Source: Ehretia macrophylla | Taxonomy: Eukaryota > Streptophyta > Magnoliopsida > Boraginales > Ehretiaceae | Reading direction: 5' to 3' | Assembly (NCBI GenBank): GCA_037974665.1 | Contig: CM075773.1 | Span: forward strand, 62,588,763 to 62,652,762 | DNA: 64,000 nucleotides | Shown: in pieces, positions 13,505 to 25,189 of the stretch | How the letters are laid out: each line of letters starts with the position of its first letter | Numbering within the stretch: the stretch's first letter is position 1 | Program-made: the position numbers and the translations under genes | The notes under the pieces: model-generated | What the model saw: the letters and a program-made list of their open reading frames with translations, nothing else | Told to the model about the DNA's origin: nothing | The model's database searches: none

Positions 13505-14580
13505 GGGTTAATTGCACATTTAGCTCCTAATGTTCATACTTTTTTCAATTTAGTTAGTCCCTAACATTTCAAATAGTTCATATTAATTGTTAATGTTTGT
13601 CAAAGTTAGTCAAATTAGTCATTTTTGTTAGAGAAGTGGTTAGATTTAACAGACACGTACAGTGTTTTAGGGGTAAAATTAAAAAATATATATAATGTTT
13701 TAAATTAATATTTATTGTTTTTACAAAATATAAAAATTTTAATTTTGTTCTCGTATTTTACAAAATATTTTCATTTTGTCACACCAAACCATCTTCAATT
13801 CTCCTTTCTTCATCTACATCAATTCCTACATACTACCACTACCTCCACTACCCACACATACACACCCCTCCTATGGCAGCACTTGAATCTACGATTGTGA
13901 AATTGGACCATTTGTCTTTGTCCAAAACAACACATGCATGCACACGTGTGCGCGCACAAACACACACAACCCCCCTCACACACTTTATTCATACATACAA
14001 ATATTATGTGTATATACACGCACACTTATACCCTTACCACATATAAATATCTATACACACACCCTTCTAGCCCCCATAGACAAACTTTCCTCATCTCCCC
14101 CAAAAAACACACCCAACCCCTACATGAATATGCACTGGTGCACACACGCACACACGCACACATGCACACGTGCACACAACACAAAATCGTGAGGTGGGGG
14201 TTTTGGGGCTAGGGGAAGATGGAGGGTGTAAGGGTTGGTATAGGGGAAGGGGGTCGAGTTTAGGGTATGGGGTATTACAGAGGTAGGGTAGGCCAGAGGG
14301 CTAGGGTGTTCTGGTAGACCTGAGAAACCAGGGGGTGGGGAGGGATAGGGGGTTCAAGTGGACCAAAAAAAACAAAATGATAGGGTGGAGGCAAATTGAC
14401 AATTTAGTTATTTCTTGTAAGGGTTGTTTAGCCATTTAGCAAACTCTCTGTTAAAAATTTAATGGTAGGGACTAATTTGACCATGTTAGAAAATATTGGG
14501 ACCTATTTAAATGATTTAGAATAAAGAAACTAATTTAAAAAAAAAATGTGTCAACATTGGGTTATTTATACAATTAACCC
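13505..14580. mobile_element. Mutator-like TIR element with CA-rich and G-rich core
   Basis: Ends are GGGTTAATTG and CAATTAACCC, and inversion similarity continues inward with TTTAGTC/AAATTAGTCCC-type tracts. It is flanked by ATTTAGCA at 13497-13504 and again at 14582-14589 (8 identical bases; 9 bp with one mismatch), as expected for Mutator-like elements. No transposase frame is seen. The centre is odd: 13800-14190 is made of CA-rich, C-rich sequence, then 14192-14370 is strongly G-rich. Open frames in this core are artefacts. Confidence 0.8.
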
Positions 14581-14589
14581 CATTTAGCA

Positions 14590-15784
14590 ACTTATTCATC
14601 TATGATTGTTTCAGTCTCTTACTTTGATTATCTTGGACCACTTCGAAATCTTTATGCCTTTAACATGAAAAATAGCTCTGGCATGATTTTAGTCCATGCA
14701 AAATTTTAACGGTTCGTATTCATGTACGCATCCTGACTTTGAATTTTTTTTTTTTTTTTTTTAATGTTGTTTATTTGACAATTGTTGCTTACAAAAGCGA
14801 TGGAAGACCATGTGGAGTGTCGACATATTCATCTCTCTCTAAATGCACACACGAGTCTCTATGCGAATAATGGATGTATAACCTAATTAAGATTTTGAAG
14901 TTGCCATCTTGTTATTAATCTCAAGACCTCTTATATTTAAAACGATAATTATATCACTAGACTAATTGTTTAGTGGATGAACTATTGGATTTTGAAAGAC
15001 TAGTTAATGATTCGAAATTCAAAATTAAATATGTTAAATTGAAAAAATTGACTAAGACTTTATCAATTTCTGAGCTAAGTCTTTTATTGCTTCCAAGGTC
15101 AAAGTAAAACGCGTTAGAATTTCTTTACTGCCCTTATTAAGTGTGGCTTCATATGAAGGAATAAACTTGACTTTATGTTGAAGATTACAAATAATAATAT
15201 AAACTCATTTTGATAGTTTAAATTTTTAAATGCGATAGTAAATTAATATAGTATTAGAGTCAAATTTTATAAGAGAGACTAAATTATTAGATTATCTTAT
15301 AAGATTTTGAATTAATTTATTTAACACCAACTGATTTAGTTTATATGTATTATTCGAGTGTGAGTGAGAGTGTCAAAAATCTTCACAAATATGATATACG
15401 AAATAGCTTGATAACCCCATTTTTTTCATTTTATTTGCTAGCAGTTTGCCAATGGATCATTAAACAACTGATAATAGCAATCTAATGTATTCACATCAGC
15501 TAGTCTTTTTGGATCTTCAAGAGTCTTGTTTTTCTAGGTTTACTCAAGGACATAATCATGCATGAAATTTGGTCAATGCATATTGGGCAGCGTTATGATG
15601 GACTTTGAATGGTCTTTATGTAGGTCTTGGGCTTCTTTTTGTTTTTTGTTTTTTGTTTTCTTTAAAAAGGGTTGGTAAGAGTTTCATATACCGAGCTATA
15701 TTTTTTTAGAAATGCAATGGCCCGGTTTAGTCTTATGCGTGGTGGAACAATATTATTTGACCTCAAAGCATATTTGGACCGTCT
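14590..15784. other. Intergenic, no gene seen
   Basis: AT-rich DNA with a long T run at about 14746-14762. A faint tRNA-like box (minus-strand GGTCTTGAGATT near 14925) could be an old SINE, but it is too decayed to call. Confidence 0.5.
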
Positions 15785-15905
15785 TTTTTTTCTTTTTTCT
15801 TATTTTTGGTTTTGTTTTAACCCTCCATTTTTATGATATTCGAACCTTAATCTCCCAATAATTAGGGGAGTAGCTCATCATTAGATTATTCCTGAATCTT
15901 GCGTA
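15785..15905 (-). mobile_element. SINE-like retroposon, copy 1 of 3
   Basis: On the minus strand the order is CCCCTAATTATTGGGAGA, then the B-box-like AGGTTCGAAT, ATGGAGGGTTAAAA and an A-rich tail (T-rich on plus at 15785-15830). The same order appears at 19741-19836 and about 23960-24058, which is what supports calling it a family. Confidence 0.65.
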
Positions 15906-15924
15906 TTTGTATTATATTATTATA

Positions 15925-15946
15925 TATTATTATGATTATGATGATG

Positions 15947-15985
<39 letters not shown>
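15925..15985. repeat. ATT/TTA trinucleotide microsatellite
   Basis: About 12-14 consecutive ATT units with a few interruptions upstream (ATG, GAT). Confidence 0.95.
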
Positions 15986-15987
<2 letters not shown>

Positions 15988-16871
15988 GTGTATTCATATT
16001 GTTATATTATTATCATATAGCGTATTTCGACTGTCTTCAAAACAAGATTTGGTCTCTGTTAAATCATTTCCTCCGATCGATTACAAAATAGGACACTATT
16101 AATCTTTCTTGCATTTTTCGTCGATTCCTGAAATTTACATTGAATGTTGAGATTACCGTTAATTGTATGTATCATGCCAAATTGTTGAAGGACTAACGGT
16201 TGAAAATAGATGTAAATTGGCAAAAGACCAACGATGTCCTACTTTGTCATTTTTGTCAAAATTAAGGGATCAATAAAGGTATTTACCTAATTACGAATTT
16301 TAACATCAACATATAAGATCTTGGACTATTCAGTAGATATAACCCCATATTTCTTGTAATGATATCAAATCTTGGTCTTAGTCTAGTATAATCCATCTGG
16401 GTTCAACCCATTCTTATTTTACGTGTTAACTTTAACATGCAATTATTTCAAAAATAAAATCTTCTATAACATTAATGCTTCTTCAACGATCAATAATGGA
16501 TACACATGAAGTGAGTGCTAAAAAATCTAATTATCACACATAAAACAATAATGAATTCCAAAATCAACATATATATAAGTTATTGAATTACTCCTTTAAT
16601 ATCAATAAATTTTGTGAGAGGTTAATAGAAACCTATGTTCCTTATTTTTGACTAGGTCTCTAATACAGAAAACAGGCCTAAAATATTGCAGCATGCATTG
16701 AATGAAGTCTCATATCTATCAATGTCGTAATTTGTCTGAACCAACGAAGTTTCTTGGACTACCTTTAGATTGGTTTAACCCATTGACCATATGAAGTCGC
16801 GTTTGACGGGGTAAAAGTCAAAGGTAAATCAGTCAAAACTCAAAACTGAATCGAATTAGATCTGGAAAATA

Positions 16872-17362
16872 GAAAAACTCTTCAAAAAGTTTAGATTGAC
16901 TGAGTCAGTCTAAACTTTTACTCACATGGAGTGGTTCCCACATGTGTGGAGGCCCCCATGTTTTTAAGTGCCATGTAAGGGTATCCTCAATAGAGACTTC
17001 AAAATATAATTTAGGTTTGTAACTCTCAAATTTGGGTCTTTAAAAGATAATAATTGAGATTTTTAGAGACTCTGAAAAAAAAAAAACAACACTAATGGAG
17101 GTTTGTAAATTCTAAATATACATGGAGTCCATCACTTTTGCCATCTTTTACAAACCCCATGTATATTTGGATTTTACAAACCCCCATTGTTGTTGCTTTT
17201 TTTTTTCCATGGGGTTTCTAATTATAAAAACCTCAATTATTACCTTTTAAAGACTCAAATTTGGGAGTTAGATACCCAAATTACATTTTAAATCCTCCAT
17301 TGAGGATACCTTAAGTAAAAGTCCAAACTGACTGGTCAGTCTGGATTTTTTGAAGAGTTTTT
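16872..17362. repeat. Older inverted repeat enclosing a younger MITE
   Basis: GAAAAACTCTTCAAAAAGTT (starting 16872) is mirrored by the complement of AATTTTTTGAAGAG-type sequence ending about 17362. The arms also share AGACTGAC/GTCAGTCT and ACTTTTACT. Arms are about 50 bp. The MITE at 16976-17313 lies between them. The right arm is also the first part of the 194-bp tandem unit. Confidence 0.6.
16976..17313. mobile_element. Foldback MITE, about 338 bp
   Basis: The arms are near-complete inverted copies: GGGTATCCTCAATAGAG at the left, ATTGAGGATACC at the right, and inside them TTTGGGTCTTTAAAAGATAA matched by TTACCTTTTAAAGACTCAAA, then ATATACATGG matched by CCATGTATAT. The whole element could fold into one long hairpin. 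A clean target duplication was not found. The 5'-GGG-TATCC end suggests a Harbinger or Mutator type, undecided. Confidence 0.8.
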
Positions 17363-17723
17363 CTTGGAAAAGACTATGAAATTCAAAACCATACAGAAAG
17401 AAATGAAGTTGGAAGTTTGTAAGGAAACTTTGGGAGATCTTGAATAGACTAACAACTTGTTTGCAATGCACTTTTGGAAGGAAATTTCTTGAAAACGTCT
17501 CATGCTTTTGGACGTTTTCAAATGTCCCATCAGTCTAAATTTTTTGAAGAGTTTTTCTTGAAAAAGACTATGAAATTCAAAATCGTACAGAAAGAAATGA
17601 AGTTTGAAGTTTGTAAGGAAACTTTGGGAGATCTTGAATAGTCTAACAACTTGTTTGCAATGCACTTTTGGAAGGAAATTTCTTGAAAACGTCTCATGCT
17701 TTTGGACGTTTTCAAATGTCCCA
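17337..17723. repeat. Direct tandem duplication of a 194-bp unit
   Basis: Copy one begins CAGTCTGGATTTTTTGAAG at 17337 and copy two CAGTCTAAATTTTTTGAAG at 17531. The copies share long identical blocks (for example GGAAACTTTGGGAGATCTTG and TGCACTTTTGGAAGG) and differ at only a handful of positions. The minus-strand open frames here repeat because the DNA does; there is no protein evidence. Confidence 0.92.
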
Positions 17724-19740
17724 ATTTCGAAGAAAAGGACCGTCGGGAAGGATTAAAGAATTTATCTTTTTGTTTAAATTGAACTCTTTTTGAGGAGAGG
17801 GAAAGGGAGGGATATCATTTTCCTTTAATGAGTATATTTTAACTCCCTCTTGAATTGGGACTTTATGTAAGGAATGAAAAACTCAACATTAATTTTACAG
17901 GACAAAAAAAATCTTTACTGTTTTAATCTTATTTTTAAATTTTTTTTTTGGATAAAAAATAATTTGTGTGCATAAAATGCCTTCCCATAAAAAGTATTTA
18001 AGTAATTCTTCATTGAAAATTATATTTTTCTTTGAATTTCTTCTCCAATTCAAACAAAGCATCATAAATTATTATTATTATTATTTTTTTCTTTCCTCCA
18101 TCATTATTCTTTCGAATTCAAAGGAGGAAGCCTATTTTTTTTTTTCGTTTGTTATTTTTTCTGTACTTTACTTTCCTTTCCCTTGTGCAACAAAAACATA
18201 GAGTAAAACTCTATAAGAATATTTTTTTTCATCTTTTGACTTTTATATATTATAAACTGTGCGGAAGTAAACGCATACGTTTCCATCAATTTCCACCAAC
18301 ATTCCGCATAGGAATCCTATCCTAAAAAGGAAATATTGAAACTAATATGAAATTCCTTAGCAATAGCTTCCACAAAGAAAATTCTTAGAACAGTCCGTGA
18401 TCATCAATCTTAGACATATGGAATGAACTTCATAACATGTAAGACCCATTTATGAGTAAGTAGACTAATATCAGCTTGAACGGACGAAAGAATTACTCCT
18501 TCTACATAGGGTACTTCGAAATACTATATTGTTTATTCTTACATTAGATCAATTTGCAGTTTCTTCACAAGTTCCAATAACAGTTTTTCAGCAATTGCTC
18601 ACTTTTCCTTTGCTATTTGCTAAGATACTCTAGAATCTCTTTGCACTTTCATTTTATTTGTTAAGGAATAAAGTGTTTCATTTTAAAATTAACTAGTGTT
18701 GTGTATAGTCTATTAGGATTTTATACATTATTTTAGAATTTATGATTTATCAATGTATGAGAGTATTATTTAGTTAACACTCTTTTGTGGGTAACTAGCT
18801 AGGATTGAAAATATAACTTTTTGAAAATATGGATAATTGCGTATGACAACATAGTTATTCGTTGCTGAACAAAACTGGTAAAAGCACAACTCTCATACCA
18901 TATTAAAGACTAATTTGTGTTCAGTAAAGGGATGCAATATCTTATACGACAGTCTTGAAACTAATGTTAAGAATGATCGTGTCTTCTCTTTGGAATTCAA
19001 TAACTCAGGATCAACTATCTACTTAAAACTGCTCTGGTTATAGCTAAGATTCCAATCTCATGAATTTGCCTCATGCCCTACTAAAACGTAGGCTGGTTGA
19101 TGCATTCAACTGAACTCAACCATAGTACCATTTGAGATTAGGTAGAAGCGGCCATGATGATCATGTTGAACACAAAGATGAGTGACCATCTTATCTAAAA
19201 ATTTAAACTGTTTGAGAATAGTTTATTGTATTTATTTCTTATGTTCAACACCTCCTCACCCTGTCACGTGCAGATGGGATTTGTCTTGAGCCAACATGTT
19301 GATAATTGTGGAAGCGGGATTTGTTTTGAGCCTAGCATGTGAATAGTGTAAGTGACTATCTTATCTAAAAGTATAAGCTGTTAAAAAGAGGTTTGTTATA
19401 TTTATTTATTATGTTCAATACGTCTTCTCACGTGTAGGTTAGATAGTACGCCTCCTCACGTGCAAGCTAGATAATTTTTGATTGAGTCTTATATGTGGAC
19501 ATAATTTTACAAATGAGTTATGAGTGATGGTGAGATTTGAACCCAAAACTTTTTAGTACTTAGGCTAAATACCATGTTGAGTGCCCACCTAATTTAAAAG
19601 ATTAAACTATTAGAGAGAGATTTATTATATTTATTTGTTGAACTCACATCACCATCTCACAATGTATATTTGTTCAAAGGAACTAAATCCTAGCTCAACA
19701 AAGGATATGAACAATTATCAACGAAGTTGTTACATCAAAG
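17724..19740. other. Intergenic with decayed repeats, no gene seen
   Basis: From 19190 to 19690 a loosely repeated theme occurs (CCATCTTATCTAAAA, GTTTATTGTATTTATTT, CCTCCTCACGTG-like). On the minus strand, 19580-19520 reads CATGGTATTTAGCC then GGGTTCAAATCTCACC, like the start of an LTR element or a SINE promoter. Too decayed to bound. Confidence 0.5.
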
Positions 19741-19836
19741 TTTTTTTTTTTTTTCCTCCTTTTACTGTACGCCCATCCATAATATTCGAATCCTTGTCTC
19801 CTAATTATTAGGGGGAGTTGTCCACTACATCATGAA
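19741..19836 (-). mobile_element. SINE-like retroposon, copy 2 of 3
   Basis: Minus strand: CCCCCTAATAATTAGGAGAC, B-box-like AGGATTCGAAT, short spacer and a tail that appears as 14 T on the plus strand at about 19741-19754. Confidence 0.65.
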
Positions 19837-20025
19837 GATATCAAAGAACTTCTATGAAATGATTTCACGGGATTTAGTTAATTTTCTTGATAGTAGATGT
19901 AGTTGTACAGTTACATGATATATCAGCAAAATCAGATATTACAGTTACATATATGATTACTTGGGAGCTTTCAGTGATGCAAGCAATTATTATTAGTAGA
20001 CTATAAGAATATTCATGGTGCTGTC

Positions 20026-22918
20026 TTAGACCACTGCTATAGTTCCTGCAAGAAGAAATCCAACAGGTGGTCTCTTCTGAGGAGCTGGCTGTGGAGCTGC
20101 AAGACGAAGCTCAAGGTCAGGTGTTGATGAACTTTGAACTGCATGGTTGGTTGCACTTGCCCCACCTGGCTTAAATGATTTGGAATCTTTCTCTGAAGCA
20201 CTGAAATCTATCAAGGTTGTGTTTGTCTTGGGCAATAAACTGAAAGATTCACTTGTCTTGGAGATGGTTTCATGAACCAATGGAACGATTGATTCATTTC
20301 CAATCATCTGTCAGAACAATAGGGCATTAGGTAGCCGTGTTGAAAACGATAAATAAATAAAATGTATCATTATTTAACAAATTAAACTTTAATTAGACGA
20401 GATGATCAATTAATGAGGTATCATAATCTAGTTAATAGAATTCATGCGTTTAAGTCTCACTACCACTTATTTAAAAAGAATATGTCTACGTGCAATTAAT
20501 GATGAATTTTGCTTACAATGGGCCTACACATGAGTGGGCAATTTAAGAATCAACAAATAAATATTATAACTTCTTTGTAACAATGTAAAATTTTAGATGA
20601 CATGATCGATCAACAACTGATAAGTTCAGTAAATCTTGTTTAAATAATCAATATATAGGAAAAAGGGAAAATAACACCATAACTACCCATTGTTACACTT
20701 TTTTTTTTAAATTAGTCCCCGTTGTTTCAACTGGTTTAAATCAGTCCCCACTATTTTTAAAAAGTTTCAATTTAGTCTTCGACATAAGAAGTTAGTGTTA
20801 AATTTAACATAAATGAACAATAACATAGGGATAAAATGGTAAAATTAATATAATATCTTCATAAAACTTTAATTTAGTCTCCAAAATTTACAAAATAAAT
20901 TCAATTTAGTCTCCAAAATTTATAATATAAATTCAATTTAGTCCCAAAGTTTACAAATAAATTTAATTTAGTCCTAAACTTGTAAAAAATTTCAATTTCA
21001 TAGGGGTAGGGGTGGGGTGAAATGAGTAGTTTAGTAATTTCAATTAATTTTAAGGGTATTTTAGTCATTTTATAGATTTTCATTTAAATATTTAACAACA
21101 TAGATTAAACTTACACATTTTAAAAGCATTGAGGATAGATTAAAATCATCTGAAAGAATAAAGATTAATTGATAAACCAAAAAAAAACAAAAATGGAGAC
21201 CTCTAGTGTAATTCTCCCTAGGAAAAGCAATTGACAATAGGAATGGAAAATTTTTATATAATCTACCGTATTAAAGAGGCTAGGCCTGCGCTTCTTGTTG
21301 TGGCCACTTTGCCGAAGAAAATACTTTTGTGCATGGCTGGCAACTTGAGTTGAAGTCTTTGTGGGAACAAAGTGTCTGGAAATGCCCCTCCAATCGCCTT
21401 TCCCAAGTTTCTCCAAACCCATTAGGAATGATCGGTGCTCTTCTTCAGTCCATGGCTTCCCTAAGCAAAATTAGTTTTATAAGATGCATAATTAATAGAT
21501 CAAAAGTGTTAGAATATAACATTTGTCCTATATTGGAAAATCAGAACCTCTAAAATCACCTTAGACTACTCTACTTAATACTAATTGGTTTTAAGATGAA
21601 ACTTCGGTTATCTTAACAAAAAAAAAATTAATTATTAATTAAAGGGTTGGTAAGCAAAATCCCCCTACTTAATATATAGGAGAATGTAATATTTAGTATC
21701 CTCTATTGCAGGAAAAAATGTGCATGGCCCCAGTTGGAAGAAACTCGATTGAACCAATTTGGATCCGTTCATAACGTTGTATAAAGTGATGATGCAGTTA
21801 TTTGATCTTCACTAACTGAATCATCATTTCACTACTACTGATTTTCCTAATCTGCAACTTTGAATTGGCATTAGGACACTAGGAGCGTAGATCAATATCA
21901 TAAAGGAATAATCTGCATGTTTGGAGAAAACAACGAAAAAGTATATGCAAAAATATGTGTTTTTGCCCCTTTTCCATGCTTATTTATTATACAATCAAAA
22001 TATTCTGGTGCTTTATCTGTGTTAAGTGTTGTTAAGTGTTTAATGTCTCTTTATTTTTTAATCTTACCTTAAAACTGAGGTTTTGCTTGTTGGATCATTA
22101 AAAATGATGCTTGCACTTGGTTTTACCAGTGAAATATTGGTGATGACAATTGGACCATATATGTTAGAGGACATATATACCAGTTAAATTAAAAAATTTA
22201 TATTATTAACAAAAATATATTATTACTATTTTTTACAGATACAAGTTTGATCAACTAATTAACGCCAAAAACTATTCACAATTTCATACTGAAATCGGCT
22301 TGAGAACATTGATCTTCAAAGCGATGTATATAAAACAAAAAAAAAAATCATTATAGGTAAGAAGCTATAGACAAGATCACAAGAATATAAATAATTAATA
22401 TTTCTGCTTTAACCACTAAAGATGAGCATGCATGAAATACCTCCATAACAAATAGAGCTTCGTTAAGTAAATAACCAAAGAGAAATTGATAAAGAAGGAC
22501 AAACTTTACTATATATCAGCCCTTCAATCTTCTCTATAATCAATTTTTACTATGTACATGAAAAGTCGGACATTCAATACGTGAATTATTTCCATACGAA
22601 TGAAGAGTCAATCGTTAAACCAAAGGACTTACCCTTTTTCTTGTCGTGAGCTCTATCGATAAGGCCATCGGAAAGGTATCCACCAGACATGTTAGGGCAG
22701 TTTTCATCGAGAAGCATACGAGATGTAGAGGTGGAAGTTGATGAAGCAGAGAGGCAATCAACACTAAAACTTTTCTTCATGGCAAGATATGAAAGAGGAG
22801 GCAAATCAAGTTGTACACCAAAGAGCTTCAAACCACGATCATAACTTCTTTTATGAGTGGTATAACAAGTCCTTGAATTGTGACCTACTTCACCACAATA
22901 TGAGCATTTCCTAACCAT
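20026..22918 (-). CDS. Zinc-knuckle SHAQKYF MYB-related transcription factor, complete, three exons
   Basis: Nuclear DNA-binding regulator of the KUA1/MYBD/MYBS3 class (single MYB repeat, usually binding TATCCA-like sites). Exons: 22918-22633, 21460-21267, 20307-20026; GT-AG introns; 253 residues. Residues 5-18 form a CX2CX4HX4C knuckle (C5, C8, H13, C18). KLFGVQL at 31-37 is the family R/KLFGV box. The MYB repeat begins at W99 (PWTEEEH) and ends with SHAQKYF at 137-143. LELRL at 225-229 is an LxLxL (EAR-type) repression motif. The start is the ATG at 22918, immediately before the conserved knuckle. Intron 1 contains a solo TRIM LTR and intron 2 a Mutator-like element. A GA-rich leader lies upstream. 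A repressor role is inferred from the EAR-like motif; targets are unknown. Confidence 0.93.
20665..21218. mobile_element. Mutator-like TIR element in MYB intron 2
   Basis: Ends GGGAAAATAACACC and GTGTAATTCTCCC are inverted copies with few changes. Flanks TAGGAAAAA (20656-20664) and TAGGAAAAG (21219-21227) form a 9-bp duplication with one mismatch. Inside are repeated CAATTTAGTC(T/C)CC tracts and a G-rich patch near 21003. It ends about 50 bp from the exon 2 donor. No transposase is seen. Confidence 0.78.
21507..21617 (+). mobile_element. Solo TRIM LTR in MYB intron 1
   Basis: 111 bp, starts TGTTAGAATATA and ends TATCTTAACA, and contains CTCTACTTAATACTAATTGG and TTTTAAGATGAAACTTC. It matches the LTRs of the TRIM at 49425-49993 throughout. 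Flanks AAAAG and AAAAA are a near 5-bp duplication. Confidence 0.75.
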
Positions 22919-22939
22919 CCTTAATTATTCAGACAAGTC

Positions 22940-23001
22940 TATATATATACACGAAATCATAAGAGAGAGAGAGAGAGAAAGAAAGAGAGAGAGAGAGAGA
23001 T
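22940..23001 (-). promoter_or_regulatory. GA-rich 5' leader tract of the MYB gene
   Basis: A (GA)n-type tract (AGAGAGAGAGAGAG, with AAAGAAAG inside) lies 30-80 bp upstream of the MYB start; on the coding strand it is CT-rich. CT/GA repeats are common in plant 5' UTRs and core promoters. A transcription start was not located. Confidence 0.5.
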
Positions 23002-24915
23002 CAGTTGAGGCAAGATGTGTTTGATTGTTTATATAATGGTAGGATAATTTAGCGGGCTAGAAAATGGCTATATTCATGATACTGTTTCTGATTGGATATT
23101 TTCCAACAAATAAAGACAATTCTAGGTACACCTCGTAGGGCCAAAGTTTCTATCACTTTTTTCTTTTCTCATACTGTTTGATTCAACACGGAGTATACCT
23201 TCAAATATTGTAGTACAAATAAACGTCCATCTCTAGACTGAATAAAGAAAGAAAAGTTTTGTAAATCAAAGGTTTTTGAGTTTAATTTTTTTTTTGACTG
23301 ATATAATATATGTATTAGGGTATACTACTGTATCACGAGATTTGTAAATTCAGGGTGAATCTAGAATGGGTTTCTAAAAAGATGAAAAAGATAAAGAAAG
23401 AAAAGTTATTTGCATAAAAGCATGTGAATGACGTTTGATGAATAATGATTTATTTAGGAGTATTGTTAGGGAAATTTTTTAAAAATGACATGATAATTCA
23501 AAACGATCGAGTTCATGTTTGTCTATGGTGGATAAGGCCTCTAATAACATAATCGTCACGAAGTCCTTTTCGTATTGCTAGCTACCACCTTAAGTATGTC
23601 ATGCGTGGTGTCATGAGAGGGTCACGCTTCTCTAATAGTATGATCGTTAGATACTTATTATGAAGGATTAATATCTTTAAAGTTACCCAACATGGTATAT
23701 GTTGCATCAATTAAAAAAATACATAATTTAACGTAGAAAGAACCTACATGGTAGATACCATGAACTGGTAAAGATAGTGTGGACACCATTTTTCGCTCAA
23801 GAATTAAGATTTATTAGTAGTTTGGCACTTTAGACACGTTTTAAGTCATGGGTCTAGAAGTTTAAGAGAGGTGGTTGGAAAAGCTGAAGGAAGATTCGCC
23901 AGTGTTTGAAAATGGCTGACTTCAGAAACTTAGAAAAGGTATAATATATATATATATATTTATATTATACTCTCACCCCCACTTGCACTTCACCTTTATG
24001 AGATCCGAATTCTGGTCTCTCAATTATTAGAGAAAGTAACCACTATTACTCTAATTCTAAATTTTGGAGAGAAAAAAAAAATGTATATATATATATATAT
24101 AGAAAGAGAGAGAGTGTGTGTGTGTGCTTTTTTTTTTTTTTTTGCTAGACAAGTAAATCATTGTATTCCACATACTTGAATATTATAAAAAAGACATGCT
24201 TAAACTAAGTTGAGCCTCTAATCCAAACACAAAATACAATTTTCCAGACTATATTTATATTTTCTTTGAAGACTAATTTTCCCTCTAATATTCAAAAGAA
24301 TCCTTTCGATAATTTGGTTGTATGTTTTCTTTGTGATGAAGGATTTGCAAAGATGCGCTATTGCTTGAAAATTAATGCTATAACAAATCTTTGCCAATTT
24401 TATGTAACATACCTTTCAGAATATCCTCTTCATCTTAAACTTGCCACCTTATTAATAGTTATGCAATCTGATAGGTCTAATAGGATCTTTTGTTTATAGT
24501 TGATCTGTCTCGATAAGTGTTTGACATGTGAATAAGTTTCTCCATCTATAAGATAATAAGAAGCTTTTGATTCAGAAGCACTTTTGAAATGGAGATGGTA
24601 GTAGGAACGTGATAGAAGATAGTCAGTGTCTCATACCGTCGGCTAATAGATGCATGCACTATTAATATAGATTTAAAAATATGATCTTTGTCTGAGCTAT
24701 TGGGTGGAGTTGTCGGGTTATATCGTCTCATAATAAATTTTAATTGAATTTTGAATGACTTGAAATATAATTTTTGGTACTCCATTATATTAAAGAGTTT
24801 GTAATCTTATGCTAGATCTAATATGACTTTACTTATATAAGATGATTTTTTCGTCATAAAGAATATATTTTTCCTTTTAACATTAAGAGGAGAAGAACGG
24901 AAAATAACAATGCAA
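23002..24915. other. Intergenic upstream of MYB, no gene seen
   Basis: Contains simple repeats, (TA)n near 23945-23960, (AT)n, (AG)n and (GT)n near 24084-24126, and a T run at about 24128-24143. The small plus-strand open frame near 24266-24499 has no recognisable feature. Confidence 0.55.
23960..24058 (-). mobile_element. SINE-like retroposon, copy 3 of 3
   Basis: Minus strand: TTACTTTCTCTAATAATTGA, GAGACCAGAATTCGGATCTC (B-box-like), a spacer and an A/T-rich end. It is the most diverged of the three copies. Confidence 0.5.
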
Positions 24916-25189
24916 GTCCATTTGATTATTTATGGCATTATCTTATTGTCCTGATCATATGATTGGATTTCATCCTAATTGAATGTGTAAACTACAGCTT
25001 AAAAAAAATGAAGTAACCAAATGATAATCATATTTAAATGAAGAATAAAGTCCATTTGATTATTTATGGCATTATCTTATTGTCCTGATCATATGATTGG
25101 ATTTCATCCTAATTGAATGTGTAAACTACAGCTTAAAAAAAATGAAGTAACCAATACTTTACATGATAATCATATTTAAATGAAGAATA
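24916..25189. repeat. Near-perfect tandem duplication, 134-bp unit
   Basis: GTCCATTTGATTATTTATGG starts at 24916 and again at 25050. The two copies appear identical over about 115 bp, and the second carries a small insertion (TACTTTACA-like) before ATGATAATCATATTTAAATG. The near-identity points to a recent event. Confidence 0.93.

Noticed and set aside
13819..14212. Overlapping open frames on both strands rich in His, Thr and Cys
   Set aside because: They arise from the CA-rich core of a transposon; three frames are open at once and none has a domain.
17268..17724. Minus-strand open frames of 64-109 codons that resemble each other
   Set aside because: They repeat because the DNA is a 194-bp tandem duplication; the composition is not protein-like and no family is recognised.
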